A stretch of 64,000 bases of DNA, from positions 1 through 64,000 of the forward strand of contig JBAOIR010000042.1 of assembly GCA_037045585.1 (NCBI GenBank), written 5' to 3'. This stretch comes from SSF14 sp037045585. Its GTDB lineage: Bacteria; Actinomycetota; Acidimicrobiia; Acidimicrobiales; Microtrichaceae. The notes beneath the pieces were generated by a model, which saw only the letters and a list, made by a program, of their open reading frames with translations, was not told the origin of the DNA and made no database searches. The position numbers and the translations under genes were made by a program. Positions 27,784 to 36,556 of this stretch are shown in pieces (position 1 is the first letter of the stretch; each line of letters opens with the position of its first letter).

Positions 27784-27918
27784 CGGGCTCCCTCGTCGTG
27801 GATCGGATCGGGTGGTCGGACGCCCGAACACGACCGGAAGGGGCGGAAGGGCTGGTTCAGCATACGAAATGTCGCTCCGAGGGCAAGCGCGCCGCCCTCG
27901 GGTGTCCTCAGGAACCCC

Positions 27919-28443
27919 TCAACCGCCCGCCACCGGCGGTGGGCAGCTCGTGATCTGGTAGCGCTCGACCGACTCGAGTGCCTCGACCATCGCCGTGGAC
28001 GTGAGCGCCGCGTCCAGCTCGGGGTCGGACACGTCGCCGTCGTGATCCTCGATCGCAGTGGCAGCCTCGTCGGTACCCACCACGATGTCCTCCCACGGCG
28101 TACGCAGCTCCTTCGGGACGAACGGACGTGCCGACCGGGTCGCCGCGGCGAGCGCCCGATACACGTCGGTCGCGCCGTCACGGTCGTCGGGATCGGGCTC
28201 GGCGGCGTCGATCGCCCGGAGCAGGCCGCAGAAATCGGCAGCTCCCACCGCCGCCTCGAGGCCCACGACGATCTGCTCGGCCGACAAGGGTGCCGGCGTC
28301 GGTTCGAGATCGGCAGCGAGGGCGGGGTTCGTGGTCGTCGGCACCTCGGCGACCGTGGGTTTGGGGTCGCCGTCCGAGCAGCCGGCCCCGGCGACGACCA
28401 GCGCGATCGTCAACGCGATCGAGCGAACCGGTCCGACCGCCAT
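27919..28443 (-). CDS. Lipoprotein 3 of a row of three related lipoproteins
   Basis: 174 residues. The signal ALTIALVVAGAGCSDGD has a lipobox. After a short Pro/Thr linker comes the helical domain, with Cys in GAADFCGLLRAID and in YQITSCPPP, the same places as in the two genes downstream. It starts one base after the gatB stop, so it can be transcribed with gatCAB. The gap to lipoprotein 2 is 135 bases. Function unknown. Confidence 0.65.
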   Translation of the reverse strand: MAVGPVRSIALTIALVVAGAGCSDGDPKPTVAEVPTTTNPALAADLEPTPAPLSAEQIVVGLEAAVGAADFCGLLRAIDAAEPDPDDRDGATDVYRALAAATRSARPFVPKELRTPWEDIVVGTDEAATAIEDHDGDVSDPELDAALTSTAMVEALESVERYQITSCPPPVAGG

Positions 28444-28444
28444 G

Positions 28445-29944
28445 TCAGCCCTTCCGAGCGTTCAGCAGCGCCGTGATGGCCTTGCCGTCGGCCTTGCCCT
28501 GGGTGGCCTTCATCGCCTGACCGACGAAGAAGCCGACGACCTTGTTCTCGCCAGCACAGAACTTGGCCCAGTCCTCGGGATGGGCGGCGATCAGGCCGTC
28601 GACGAGCGCCTCGTTCTCGTCCGATGCCATGGCCTCGAAGCCGAGTGACGCGGCGATGGCCGCCGGATCGGCGTCTCCGTCGCGAGCCACCATCTCGGCG
28701 AGCACGGTCTTGGCCTGCGTCGCTGTCACCGCACCGTCGACCTCCATGCGGGTCAACGCGGCGAACGCTTCGGGCGACAGGCCAGCATCGTCCTCGGACA
28801 GGTTGTGCTCCGCGTGGGTAGCGGCGCGGGCGCCGTCGCCGCCGGCTTCGACCGCGGCGACCACGAGGTCGTCGAGGCCCCGTTCGACGACGATCGCCGC
28901 GTTCTCGGCGGCGATGCCCGTCAGGTCGACCAGGCGCTTGCGTCGCTCCCGCGGCAGGAGCGGGAGAGCGTCGCGAACGGCGTCGATCCACTCCGGCGAC
29001 GGGTCGACCACCACGAGGTCGGGTTCGGGGAAGTACCGATAGTCGGTCGCCTCCTCCTTGGTGCGAAGCGTGGACGTGCGACCCGAGTCGTCGTTCCAGT
29101 GCCGGGTCTCCTGCTGCACCGCTTCGCCGGCCGTGATCAGGTCGACCTGTCGGCGGGCCTCGTAGTCGACGGCGCGGCCGAGGCTGCGCAGCGAGTTGAC
29201 GTTCTTGATCTCGCAGCGGGTGCCCAGACCAGCGCCGATTCGGCGCACGCTCACATTGCAGTCGACCCGCATCGACCCTTCCTCGAGCTTGCCGTCCGAC
29301 GCGCCCACGGCCATCAGGATCGAACGCAGCTCGGCGACGTAGGCCTTCGCCTCGTCCGCGGTGCGGAGGTCGGGGCGGCTCACGATCTCGAGCAGTGGCA
29401 CACCGGCGCGGTTGAAGTCGATCAGCGAGTACTCGGCGTCGTGGATACGACCGCTGGCGCCACCCATGTGGGAGGACTTGCCCGTGTCCTCCTCGAGATG
29501 GGCGCGTTCGATGCCGATCCGGGTCCCGTCGGGGAGCTCCAGCCACCCGTCGGTGTTGATGGGCAGGTCGTACTGGCTGATCTGATAGCCCTTGGGCATG
29601 TCGGGGTAGAAGTAGTTCTTGCGGGCGAACACCGACCGCTGCACCGTGCAGTTGAGGGCGAGTCCGGTGCGGATGGCGAGCTCGACCGCCTCGCGGTTGA
29701 GTACCGGCAGACTCCCGGGCAGGCCGAGGGTGACGGGGTCGATGTTGGTGTTGGGCTCGCCACCGAACTCGTTGAGCGAGCCGCTGAACAGCTTCGTGTG
29801 CGTGGCCAGCTCGGCGTGGACCTCGAGACCGATGATGATCTCCCAGCCGTCGGGAACGGCGGGGTTCTGCGGCTGCTGGGGACGGTTGGTCACGAAGACC
29901 TCGCCGGTGCCGCCCACCGACGGTGCGATGACGGATTCGGTCAC
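28445..29944 (-). CDS. gatB: Asp-tRNA(Asn)/Glu-tRNA(Gln) amidotransferase subunit B
   Basis: GatB binds misacylated Glu-tRNA(Gln) or Asp-tRNA(Asn) and phosphorylates the side chain so that GatA-derived ammonia can amidate it. The 499 residues show EIIIGLEVHAELATHTKLFSG, ARKNYFYPDMPKGYQISQYD, DFNRAGVPLLEIVSRPD, GSMRVDCNVSVRR, EIKNVNSLRSLGRAVDYE and the C-terminal YqeY-like domain (VVGFFVGQAMKATQGKADG). Its start overlaps the gatA stop by four bases. It replaces the direct glutaminyl-tRNA synthetase route, as in most actinobacteria. Confidence 0.95.
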   Translation of the reverse strand: MTESVIAPSVGGTGEVFVTNRPQQPQNPAVPDGWEIIIGLEVHAELATHTKLFSGSLNEFGGEPNTNIDPVTLGLPGSLPVLNREAVELAIRTGLALNCTVQRSVFARKNYFYPDMPKGYQISQYDLPINTDGWLELPDGTRIGIERAHLEEDTGKSSHMGGASGRIHDAEYSLIDFNRAGVPLLEIVSRPDLRTADEAKAYVAELRSILMAVGASDGKLEEGSMRVDCNVSVRRIGAGLGTRCEIKNVNSLRSLGRAVDYEARRQVDLITAGEAVQQETRHWNDDSGRTSTLRTKEEATDYRYFPEPDLVVVDPSPEWIDAVRDALPLLPRERRKRLVDLTGIAAENAAIVVERGLDDLVVAAVEAGGDGARAATHAEHNLSEDDAGLSPEAFAALTRMEVDGAVTATQAKTVLAEMVARDGDADPAAIAASLGFEAMASDENEALVDGLIAAHPEDWAKFCAGENKVVGFFVGQAMKATQGKADGKAITALLNARKG

Positions 29945-31404
29945 GACGCCACCCCCGCCAGGTTGGGCACCAATCGGGCGGGCGCCGCCCCCTCGAGCAC
30001 CGCCGCCACCCGGAACATGGCCACCTCGCCGAGCGCCGGCGCCAGAACCTGGACGCCGATCGGCAGTCCGTCGTCGCCGGAACCGAACGGCACCGACATC
30101 GCCGGGTGCCCGGCGAGGTTGGTGGGGATCGTGCAGATGTCGTTCATGTACATCGTCAGTGGGTCGTCGGTCTTGGCACCGATCGCGAACGCCGTCGTCG
30201 GCGACGTCGGCGTGAGAAGCACGTCGAATCGCGAATACGCCGCGTCGAAGTCGCGCATGATCAGCGTGCGGACCTTCTGTGCCGTGCCGTAATAGGCGTC
30301 GTAGTAGCCCGCGGACAGGGCGTAGGTGCCGAGCATGATGCGGTTCTTGACCTCGGCACCGAAACCCTGGGTGCGGGAGAGGTCGTACATCTCGGGGGTG
30401 GTGGGCGCCTCCACCCGCAAACCGAACCGCACCCCGTCGAAACGCGAGAGGTTCGACGACGCCTCTGCGGGAGCGAGCAGGTAGTACGCCGACAGTGCGA
30501 CGGTCGCGGCGGGAACCGACGTCTCGGCGACGATCGCCCCGGCAGCGGCCAGCGCCTCCGCCGCCGCCTCGACCCGGGCCCGGACGTCGGGGGCGATGCC
30601 ATCGCCCATGAACTCGACGGGGAGACCGACCCGGAGGCCCGCCACCCCGTCGTCGAGGTGGGCGCTCACCGCGGGGAACGCCGCGGGGATCGAGGTCGAG
30701 TCCATCGGATCGTGTCCGGCGATCGCCTCGAGCAGCGCCGCCGCATCGGCGACGTTGGTGGCGAACGGGCCGATCTGGTCGAGCGAGCTGGCGTATGCGA
30801 CGAGGCCGAAGCGCGACACCGAGCCGTAGGTGGGTTTGACCCCGACCACACCGCAGAGGGCCGCCGGCTGCCGGATCGACCCGCCGGTGTCGGACCCGAG
30901 CGCGATCGGCACGACGCCCGCGGCGACCGCCGCCGCCGAACCGCCCGATGAACCCCCCGGCACGCGGGTGAGGTCGTGGGGGTTACGGGTGACCCCGAAG
31001 GCCGAGTTCTCCGTCGAGCTGCCCATGGCGAACTCGTCCATGTTGGTCTTGCCCACGAGCACGGCACCCGACGCGGCGAGGCGCGTCACCACGGTGGCGT
31101 CGTAGGGCGGGGTCCAGCCCTCGAGGATCTTCGAACTGCACGTCGTGGCGATGCCCCGCGTGCACATGTTGTCCTTGATGGCGATCGGCACGCCGGCGAG
31201 CGGGCCGACGTCGTCCCCCGCGGCGATACGGCGATCGATGTCCGCAGCGGCGGCGCGGGCGGTCTCGGCCGTCACCAGGTTGAAGGCGGCGATGTGGGGT
31301 TCGGCCGCGGCGATCGACGCGAGCGCCGCCTCGGTCACCTCGACGGCGGACCGCTCGCCGGCCCGGACCTGCGCCGCGATGGCTCGTGCCGTCACGTCAC
31401 TCAC
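29941..31404 (-). CDS. gatA: Asp-tRNA(Asn)/Glu-tRNA(Gln) amidotransferase subunit A
   Basis: GatA is the amidase that releases ammonia from glutamine. From GTG 31404 the 487 residues carry the Ser-cisSer-Lys triad: Lys 77 in GVPIAIKDNM, VPGGSSGGSAAAVAAG and GSDTGGSIRQPAALCG. NMDEFAMGSSTENSAFG and the C-terminal LTPTSPTTAFAIG are also typical. The start overlaps the gatC stop (GTGA type), which fixes it although the frame is open further upstream. Confidence 0.96.
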   Translation of the reverse strand: MSDVTARAIAAQVRAGERSAVEVTEAALASIAAAEPHIAAFNLVTAETARAAAADIDRRIAAGDDVGPLAGVPIAIKDNMCTRGIATTCSSKILEGWTPPYDATVVTRLAASGAVLVGKTNMDEFAMGSSTENSAFGVTRNPHDLTRVPGGSSGGSAAAVAAGVVPIALGSDTGGSIRQPAALCGVVGVKPTYGSVSRFGLVAYASSLDQIGPFATNVADAAALLEAIAGHDPMDSTSIPAAFPAVSAHLDDGVAGLRVGLPVEFMGDGIAPDVRARVEAAAEALAAAGAIVAETSVPAATVALSAYYLLAPAEASSNLSRFDGVRFGLRVEAPTTPEMYDLSRTQGFGAEVKNRIMLGTYALSAGYYDAYYGTAQKVRTLIMRDFDAAYSRFDVLLTPTSPTTAFAIGAKTDDPLTMYMNDICTIPTNLAGHPAMSVPFGSGDDGLPIGVQVLAPALGEVAMFRVAAVLEGAAPARLVPNLAGVAS

Positions 31405-31703
31405 GGCTCTTCCCCGATCACGGGAGGGACTCGGAACATGCCGGCCTCGGCAGCGGGCGCCGCCGCCAGTACCTCGTCGCGGTCGAGCGACGGCAGTGCG
31501 ACGTCGTCGCGCAGCACGTTGCTCAGTGGATAGGGGTGCGACGTGGGCTCGACACCCTCGAGATCGAGCGAGGCCATGTCGGCCGCGTGGTCGAGGATGT
31601 CGCCGAGCTGGCTGGTGGCCCGGTCGAGCTCGGCGTCGCTCAGACACAGCCGGGCGAGCTTCGCGACGGCGGCGACGTCGTCGCGGGAGATGCGTTCGGA
31701 CAT
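31401..31703 (-). CDS. gatC: Asp-tRNA(Asn)/Glu-tRNA(Gln) amidotransferase subunit C
   Basis: GatC is the small clamp that holds GatA and GatB together. The 100 residues match in length and pattern: ISRDDVAAVAKLARLCLSD, LGDILDHAADMASLDLEGVEPT, then LRDDVALPSL and FRVPPVIGE at the end. First gene of the gatC-gatA-gatB-lipoprotein transcript. Confidence 0.95.
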   Translation of the reverse strand: MSERISRDDVAAVAKLARLCLSDAELDRATSQLGDILDHAADMASLDLEGVEPTSHPYPLSNVLRDDVALPSLDRDEVLAAAPAAEAGMFRVPPVIGEEP

Positions 31704-31828
31704 AGGCCGACGATTCTAGGTGTGCTTCCGGACGCGACAGCCCGTCACGGCTCGAACAGCGTGGCTACAGTGACGCCCGTTCACCGCATCCGTGATGGAA
31801 ATCCGGAGATTGAAAGAGGAAGCCGAAG

Positions 31829-32236
31829 ATGGCCAAGTACCAGTTCCTGACCCCTGAGTGGGTCGCCGCTGCCAAAGCGATCCGCGAAGAGTTCGAGGGG
31901 GAGTCCCCGGCCCCGGCGCACTCGGTCCGCATGAACCAGATCATCACCGAGGTGCCGTTCGGCGACACCGACGTGAAGGCGTTCATGGACACGTCCGACG
32001 GAGCCCTCAACCTCGACCTCGGTGAGCTCGAGAACCCCGATCTCACCGTCACCGTCGACTACGAGACGGCCAAGGCGATCATCGTCGACGGCAACCCGCA
32101 GGCCGGGATGCAGGCCTTCATGGCCGGCAAGATCAAGGTCCAGGGCGACATGACCAAGATGATGGCGCTCCAGGCCGGTGGCCAGGATCCCGTCGCCGCC
32201 CAGGTCGCCGAGCGCATCCAGGCAATCACCGAGTAG
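31829..32236 (+). CDS. SCP2 sterol/lipid-transfer domain protein
   Basis: 135 residues with GAAGAT before the ATG. The centre matches SCP2 domains: MDTSDGALNLDLGELENPDLTVTVDYETAKAIIVDGNPQ, then AFMAGKIKVQGDMTKMMALQA, where K-I-x-V-x-G-D is the most conserved part. Such proteins form a hydrophobic tunnel that holds fatty acyl or sterol-like ligands in the cytoplasm. There is no signal peptide. It converges with the MFS gene downstream. The ligand is unknown. Confidence 0.85.
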   Translation: MAKYQFLTPEWVAAAKAIREEFEGESPAPAHSVRMNQIITEVPFGDTDVKAFMDTSDGALNLDLGELENPDLTVTVDYETAKAIIVDGNPQAGMQAFMAGKIKVQGDMTKMMALQAGGQDPVAAQVAERIQAITE

Positions 32237-32254
32237 TACCGCTCACTCGCTCGG

Positions 32255-32301
32255 TTCTGTCCCGCGGATGAGTGCGGATCGCACTCATCCGCGGGACAGA
32301 A
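32255..32301. terminator. Perfect 22-bp inverted repeat between convergent genes
   Basis: The arms begin TTCTGTCCCGCGG and end CCGCGGGACAGAA, with a 3-base loop GAT, and both are uninterrupted. It lies between the SCP2 gene (+) and the MFS gene (-) and can end both transcripts. The arms extend by CTCG/CGAG after one unpaired G. No T run follows on either side, so this may be an intrinsic terminator without U tract or a palindromic repeat element. Confidence 0.6.
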
Positions 32302-32305
32302 CGAG

Positions 32306-33691
32306 TCAGGCGGTTCGCTTGGGCACGAACCACGCGGCGACGACGCCACCGAGGGTGAGCAGCGCTCCCAGGTGGTACGAGGACGCGTACGACGCAGCGA
32401 GGCCGGACGTGGCGACGAGCCCGGCCTGCACCGTGTCGAGCAGGTTCATGCCGAGCGACGTCGCGACCTGCACCGACATCTGTTGCGCCGCGCCGGCAAC
32501 GCCGAGATCCCGGTCGTCGACGGAGTTGGCGACCGAGGCGGCGATCGCGGGTTGCACCATGCCCATGCCGAGACCCGACAGGGCGATCGCACCGACGACG
32601 ACCCACGTGTTCAGGTCGTCGGTGACCGCGGCAATCATCATCAGCGACACGACCACCAGCATCGATCCGATCGCGGCGATGTTGCGCATCCCCAGCCGGC
32701 GCATGAACCAGCCCGCCGCAGCGCCGGCGATGGCGAACGTCAAGGGCCGCGGAATCAACAGCGTCGAGATGTGCGTGGCCGACTCGTGCCCGATCTCGTC
32801 GAGCAGTTTGGGCGCCAGGATGAAGCCGCCCATGTACCCGAACTGGGCGAAGAAGATGACCACGATCGGCATCGTGAACGACCGGGTCCGGAAGTACTGA
32901 ACCGGCAGCAGCGGGTGATCGACGCGCAGTTCGACGCGGATGAACAACACCGACGCCACTGCGGCGACGACGAAGCAGCCGATCGTCGGCGCGCTCCCCC
33001 ACCCCCACGACCGACCGCGCTCGACACCGATGAGGAGTGCCAGGAGCGCGACCCCGAGCATCACGTTGCCGAGCACGTCGAAGGTCGTCTGTTCGGCGCG
33101 ATCCGTTTCGGGCAGCACGCGCCACGCCATGGCCAGCGCGATCGCGAGGAGCGGAACCTGGATCAGGAAGATCGCCCGCCACCCGAAGGCGTCGACGAGC
33201 GGACCGCCGATGATGAGGCCGATCACCGGGCCACCGGCGGCGACCAGTGACCAGTAGCCGAGCGCTTTCGACCGTTGCGCCGGTGGGAACATCAGGTTGA
33301 TGATCGCCATCGACGCCGGTGCCGCCGCCGCGCCGACGACCGCGCCGGCGACGCGGAACCCGATCAGCGACCAGCTGTCCCAGGCCAGGGCCGAGGCCAT
33401 CGCGAACACGACGGACCCGCCGATGCCGAGCAGGTAGACGCGCCGGTGTCCGTACAGATCGCCGAGCTTGCCCGCCGTTGCGGTGAACAGCGCGTTCGCG
33501 AGGATCGGACCGGAGATCAACCAGACGAGCGTCGACACGTCGGCGCGGAGATCGTCGGCGATCTCGGGCCGCGACACGGCCAGGATCGTGAAGTTGATGC
33601 CCACGGCGAACGAGCCCGCGAGCACGGTCCACGTGACGACCCACGGGTTCGCGCTCCGCCGGGTGGTCGTGGGGGTGGTCACCGATCCCAC
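32306..33691 (-). CDS. MFS drug exporter, DHA2-like
   Basis: 461 residues. The opening WVVTWTVLAGSFAVGINFTILAVSRPEIADDL matches the first helix motif of drug:H+ antiporters. The loop 2-3 motif GKLGDLYGHRRVYLLG is complete, and GYWSLVAAGGPVIGLIIGGPLVDAFGWRAIFLIQVPL carries antiporter motif C with the G-P-x-x-G pattern. The many helices fit a 12-14 helix exporter. The substrate is unknown. No regulator gene lies beside it. Confidence 0.85.
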   Translation of the reverse strand: MGSVTTPTTTRRSANPWVVTWTVLAGSFAVGINFTILAVSRPEIADDLRADVSTLVWLISGPILANALFTATAGKLGDLYGHRRVYLLGIGGSVVFAMASALAWDSWSLIGFRVAGAVVGAAAAPASMAIINLMFPPAQRSKALGYWSLVAAGGPVIGLIIGGPLVDAFGWRAIFLIQVPLLAIALAMAWRVLPETDRAEQTTFDVLGNVMLGVALLALLIGVERGRSWGWGSAPTIGCFVVAAVASVLFIRVELRVDHPLLPVQYFRTRSFTMPIVVIFFAQFGYMGGFILAPKLLDEIGHESATHISTLLIPRPLTFAIAGAAAGWFMRRLGMRNIAAIGSMLVVVSLMMIAAVTDDLNTWVVVGAIALSGLGMGMVQPAIAASVANSVDDRDLGVAGAAQQMSVQVATSLGMNLLDTVQAGLVATSGLAASYASSYHLGALLTLGGVVAAWFVPKRTA

Positions 33692-33703
33692 CGCGGACGC
33701 GGA

Positions 33704-33787
33704 ACGACGGAGCCGGTTGGGGCGGCCGCCTCGTCGCGGCGGCTGGGGAACACCACGTAGGCAGACCGCCCCAACGAGCTCCGTCGT
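33704..33787. repeat. Long interrupted inverted repeat between kinase and exporter genes
   Basis: ACGACGGAGC and GTTGGGGCGG on the left pair with CCGCCCCAAC and GCTCCGTCGT on the right, with a 2-base mismatch between the two blocks on each side. The 40-base centre contains its own small hairpin GCCGCC/GGCGGC. It lies downstream of the PASTA kinase and upstream of the MFS gene, so it may be a kinase terminator, a structured leader of the exporter mRNA, or a mobile palindrome. Confidence 0.5.
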
Positions 33788-33842
33788 CGGACCCGAAGAC
33801 TAGGGGCGCGATTGCCGAAAGTGAGGGATGCTCGGTCGGCCG

Positions 33843-35960
33843 TCAATTGGTCAGCAACTGGACCGAGGTGCCCTTCGGGTGCAGCTCGCCGGCGGGTGGA
33901 GCGATGCCCACGACCTTGCCCGACGGCGACCCCGTGACACCGGCGACCCGGAAGCCCTGTGCTTCGAGTGTGGCCCCCGCCTGCGCTCCGGTCTGGCCCA
34001 ACACGTTGGGGATCGGGAACAGCTCCGGACCCTTCGACGTGGCGACCTCGACGACGGTGTCGCGGGGCACCTCGGTGTTGTCGGAATAGTTCAGGCGGAG
34101 CACCGTGTCGATCGGCTCGTCGCTGAACTCCTGGGTCACGTTGACCTTGAGCTGGATGGCTTCGAGCTGCCGTTGCACCTCGGCGATCGGCTGACCCACG
34201 AGGCTGGGCGGGATGATGCGGGGCTGGGGCCCGGCCGAGATCACGATGTCGACGGGGGTCTCCTTGGGGACCTGGCCGCTGGCATCGGGAGCGACCGACA
34301 CGGCCGAGGAGATGAGGAACCCGGCCGGCACCGTCTCGTCGAACGGGTTGGTGCGGCTCCCCACCACGAGGCCCGCCTCGTCGAGGCGCGTGGTGACCGT
34401 GGCCTCGTCCATCGTGGCGTCGAGGACCGGGACCGTGACGAGTGTGTTGCCGAGCGACACCATCAGCTCGACGGTTCTGCCCTCCTCGAGCTCGGTGCCG
34501 ACCTTCGGCTTCTGGCCGACCACCTCGTCCGCCTCCGTGCCGTCCTTGCGAACGAACGAACTCGTCACCTCGAACCCGAGGTCCTCGAGCTCACGGGTCG
34601 CCTGCTTGACCGGCATACCACCGACATCGATCACGGCATGGCTGGGGATCCGAATGGCCACCCACCAGTAGGCGGCGCCGCCGACGAGCCCGCCGATGAG
34701 CAGGATCGCCGCCAGCACCCAGGGCCAGCGCCGAGAGGTCGCCTCGCCGGTCGAGTCGGGGGTGCTGTCGTCGAGCGGGATGTCGACGCGGCCCGTTGGC
34801 GTCTCGGCCGCGGGCGCGGCGTCGGTCGGTTTCGTCGAGGCGGTCGCGACCGACGCCGTCGATGCGGCGGGGGCGCTTGGAGCGGTCCGAACGACGGGAA
34901 GGGTCACGACGGCCGTCTGGTCGGCGGCTGCGAGGAGCGTGATGTCGTCGGGGAGGCCATCGGGCTCGCCGTCATCGGTCTCGGTCTCGGTCTCGGTCGT
35001 GTCACTGTCGACCACGGGGTGCTCGTCGGTGTCGGTCGCGGCGGAGGCCTTCCCCTGATCGACCATCATCTCGAGGACCTGCACGGGGATCGCCCCGGGC
35101 AGCCCGATCGGCTTCGGGCGGTCCATGTCCTCAGACGCTGCCAGGAAGGCGATGACCAACTCGCCGGCATCGGGCCGGAGGTCGGGATCGAGACGACCGG
35201 CACGCTCGAGGACCGGAGCGAGGCGACCGAGCGAGCGGGGTACCTCGAGATCGCGTTCGGTCCGGGCGAGCAGCGTGCCCTGGATGCTGTCGCGGGCGAA
35301 CGGCACCTCACCGGTGACGGCTTCCACCAACACCAGCGCGAGCGAATACACGTCGGAGCGGCCGTCGACCGCCTTGCCGAGCGCCTGCTCGGGTGCCGAG
35401 TACTTGGCCGTACCGAGCAGCACGCCTTCCGGTTCGGTCCACGTGGCCTCGGCGAGCGCACGGGCCAGGCCGAAATCGGCGATCCGGAGCCTGCCCTCCT
35501 CACCGAACAGCAGGTTGGCCGGCTTGATGTCACGGTGCACGAACCCGTGCTGATGGGCGTATTCGAGGCCGCGGGCGGCGTCGAGGCCGACGACCAGCGC
35601 CTGGGACGGGCTGAACGGCGGCCCGGAGTCGAGCACGGCGCGGAGGCTGCCGCCGCCCACGAACTCCATCACCAGGAACGGCAGGGGTGGGCCCTCGTCG
35701 ACCGTGGCGTCGCCGGAGTCGTAGACGTGCATCACGTTCGGGTGGTTCAGCGCGGCGGCGGAGTGGGCTTCGGCCTTGAAACGCTTGAGGAACGTGCGGT
35801 CCTCGGCGAGCGCCTCGTGCAGCACCTTGACGGCGACACGCCGGCCCAGCTGGAGGTCGTCGGCGAGGAAGACCCGCGCCGAAGCACCACTCCCGAGAGG
35901 GGCGATGATGCGGTACCGACCGGCGACGATCGATCCTTGGCCGAACGGACGCGACGACAT
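33843..35960 (-). CDS. PknB-type serine/threonine kinase with PASTA domains
   Basis: 705 residues. Kinase domain at 15-290: IAPLGSGASARVFLA (glycine loop), VAVKVL (Lys 45), FVHRDIKPANLLF (Asp 144), IADFGLARA and GTAKYSAPEQALG. A Thr/Asp-rich linker leads to a membrane helix near 416-436 (WVLAAILLIGGLVGGAAYWW). Outside lie about four PASTA repeats, for example VGGMPVKQATRELEDLGFEV and PNVLGQTGAQAGATLEAQGF. PASTA kinases sense peptidoglycan fragments and regulate wall growth and division. The usual ftsW/pbpA/fhaA neighbours are absent here. Confidence 0.93.
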   Translation of the reverse strand: MSSRPFGQGSIVAGRYRIIAPLGSGASARVFLADDLQLGRRVAVKVLHEALAEDRTFLKRFKAEAHSAAALNHPNVMHVYDSGDATVDEGPPLPFLVMEFVGGGSLRAVLDSGPPFSPSQALVVGLDAARGLEYAHQHGFVHRDIKPANLLFGEEGRLRIADFGLARALAEATWTEPEGVLLGTAKYSAPEQALGKAVDGRSDVYSLALVLVEAVTGEVPFARDSIQGTLLARTERDLEVPRSLGRLAPVLERAGRLDPDLRPDAGELVIAFLAASEDMDRPKPIGLPGAIPVQVLEMMVDQGKASAATDTDEHPVVDSDTTETETETDDGEPDGLPDDITLLAAADQTAVVTLPVVRTAPSAPAASTASVATASTKPTDAAPAAETPTGRVDIPLDDSTPDSTGEATSRRWPWVLAAILLIGGLVGGAAYWWVAIRIPSHAVIDVGGMPVKQATRELEDLGFEVTSSFVRKDGTEADEVVGQKPKVGTELEEGRTVELMVSLGNTLVTVPVLDATMDEATVTTRLDEAGLVVGSRTNPFDETVPAGFLISSAVSVAPDASGQVPKETPVDIVISAGPQPRIIPPSLVGQPIAEVQRQLEAIQLKVNVTQEFSDEPIDTVLRLNYSDNTEVPRDTVVEVATSKGPELFPIPNVLGQTGAQAGATLEAQGFRVAGVTGSPSGKVVGIAPPAGELHPKGTSVQLLTN

Positions 35961-36105
35961 GACCGGTTCACCTTAGTTCTGCCCGGGAGGGTCCCCGTGG
36001 AGGGGCCCCGTGGCCGATGCCACGTCTCGACGCCTCGACCACACCGATCGACCGGAGCGGCCGACCGACTGTGTGCGGACCTCGACGACGCACCAGAATG
36101 ACCAC

Positions 36106-36537
36106 GTGCCCATCAAGGTGAAAGCCCTCCTCGCCGTGCTCGTCATCGCGATGGTGGTGATCGTCGTGTTCGTCTACGACAACATGGTGACCGGTCCCGA
36201 TCAGGCGAGCCTGTCCAAGCCCGAGTACGTCGAGCGCCTGATTCCCGACAGCGGCAGCGAGGTCCTGCGCCAGTCGACCGTCGGGATCGACCTCAAGGAG
36301 GGCTACGACGCCTACCTCGTGATCAACGGCACCGCCATCCGCAACGACGCCAACGGCGAGGACGCCGACGGCCTCCAGAAGGCGCCGAGCCTCGGCACCG
36401 TCGAGTACGCACCCGGGCCCGGTCGCCGCATCGAGTCCCTGGAGTCGCCGACGCAGTGCGTCGACGCCTGGGTGTGGAAGAAGCTCGACGGTGAGGCCAC
36501 GGCCAAGCAGGTCAACTGGTGCTTCCAGGTGACGTGA
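36106..36537 (+). CDS. Single-pass membrane protein of unknown function
   Basis: 143 residues from GTG 36106, chosen because the membrane segment VKALLAVLVIAMVVIVVFVYDNM then stands at the N-terminus; the frame is open 32 codons further up. The outer part has two Cys (SPTQCVDAWVW and NWCFQV) near the end and a stretch LIPDSGSEVLRQSTVGIDL. It lies 20 bases before the oxidoreductase gene on the same strand. I do not recognise a family. Confidence 0.6.
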   Translation: MPIKVKALLAVLVIAMVVIVVFVYDNMVTGPDQASLSKPEYVERLIPDSGSEVLRQSTVGIDLKEGYDAYLVINGTAIRNDANGEDADGLQKAPSLGTVEYAPGPGRRIESLESPTQCVDAWVWKKLDGEATAKQVNWCFQVT

Positions 36538-36556
36538 TGGGTGAGGGCGGAGCAGC

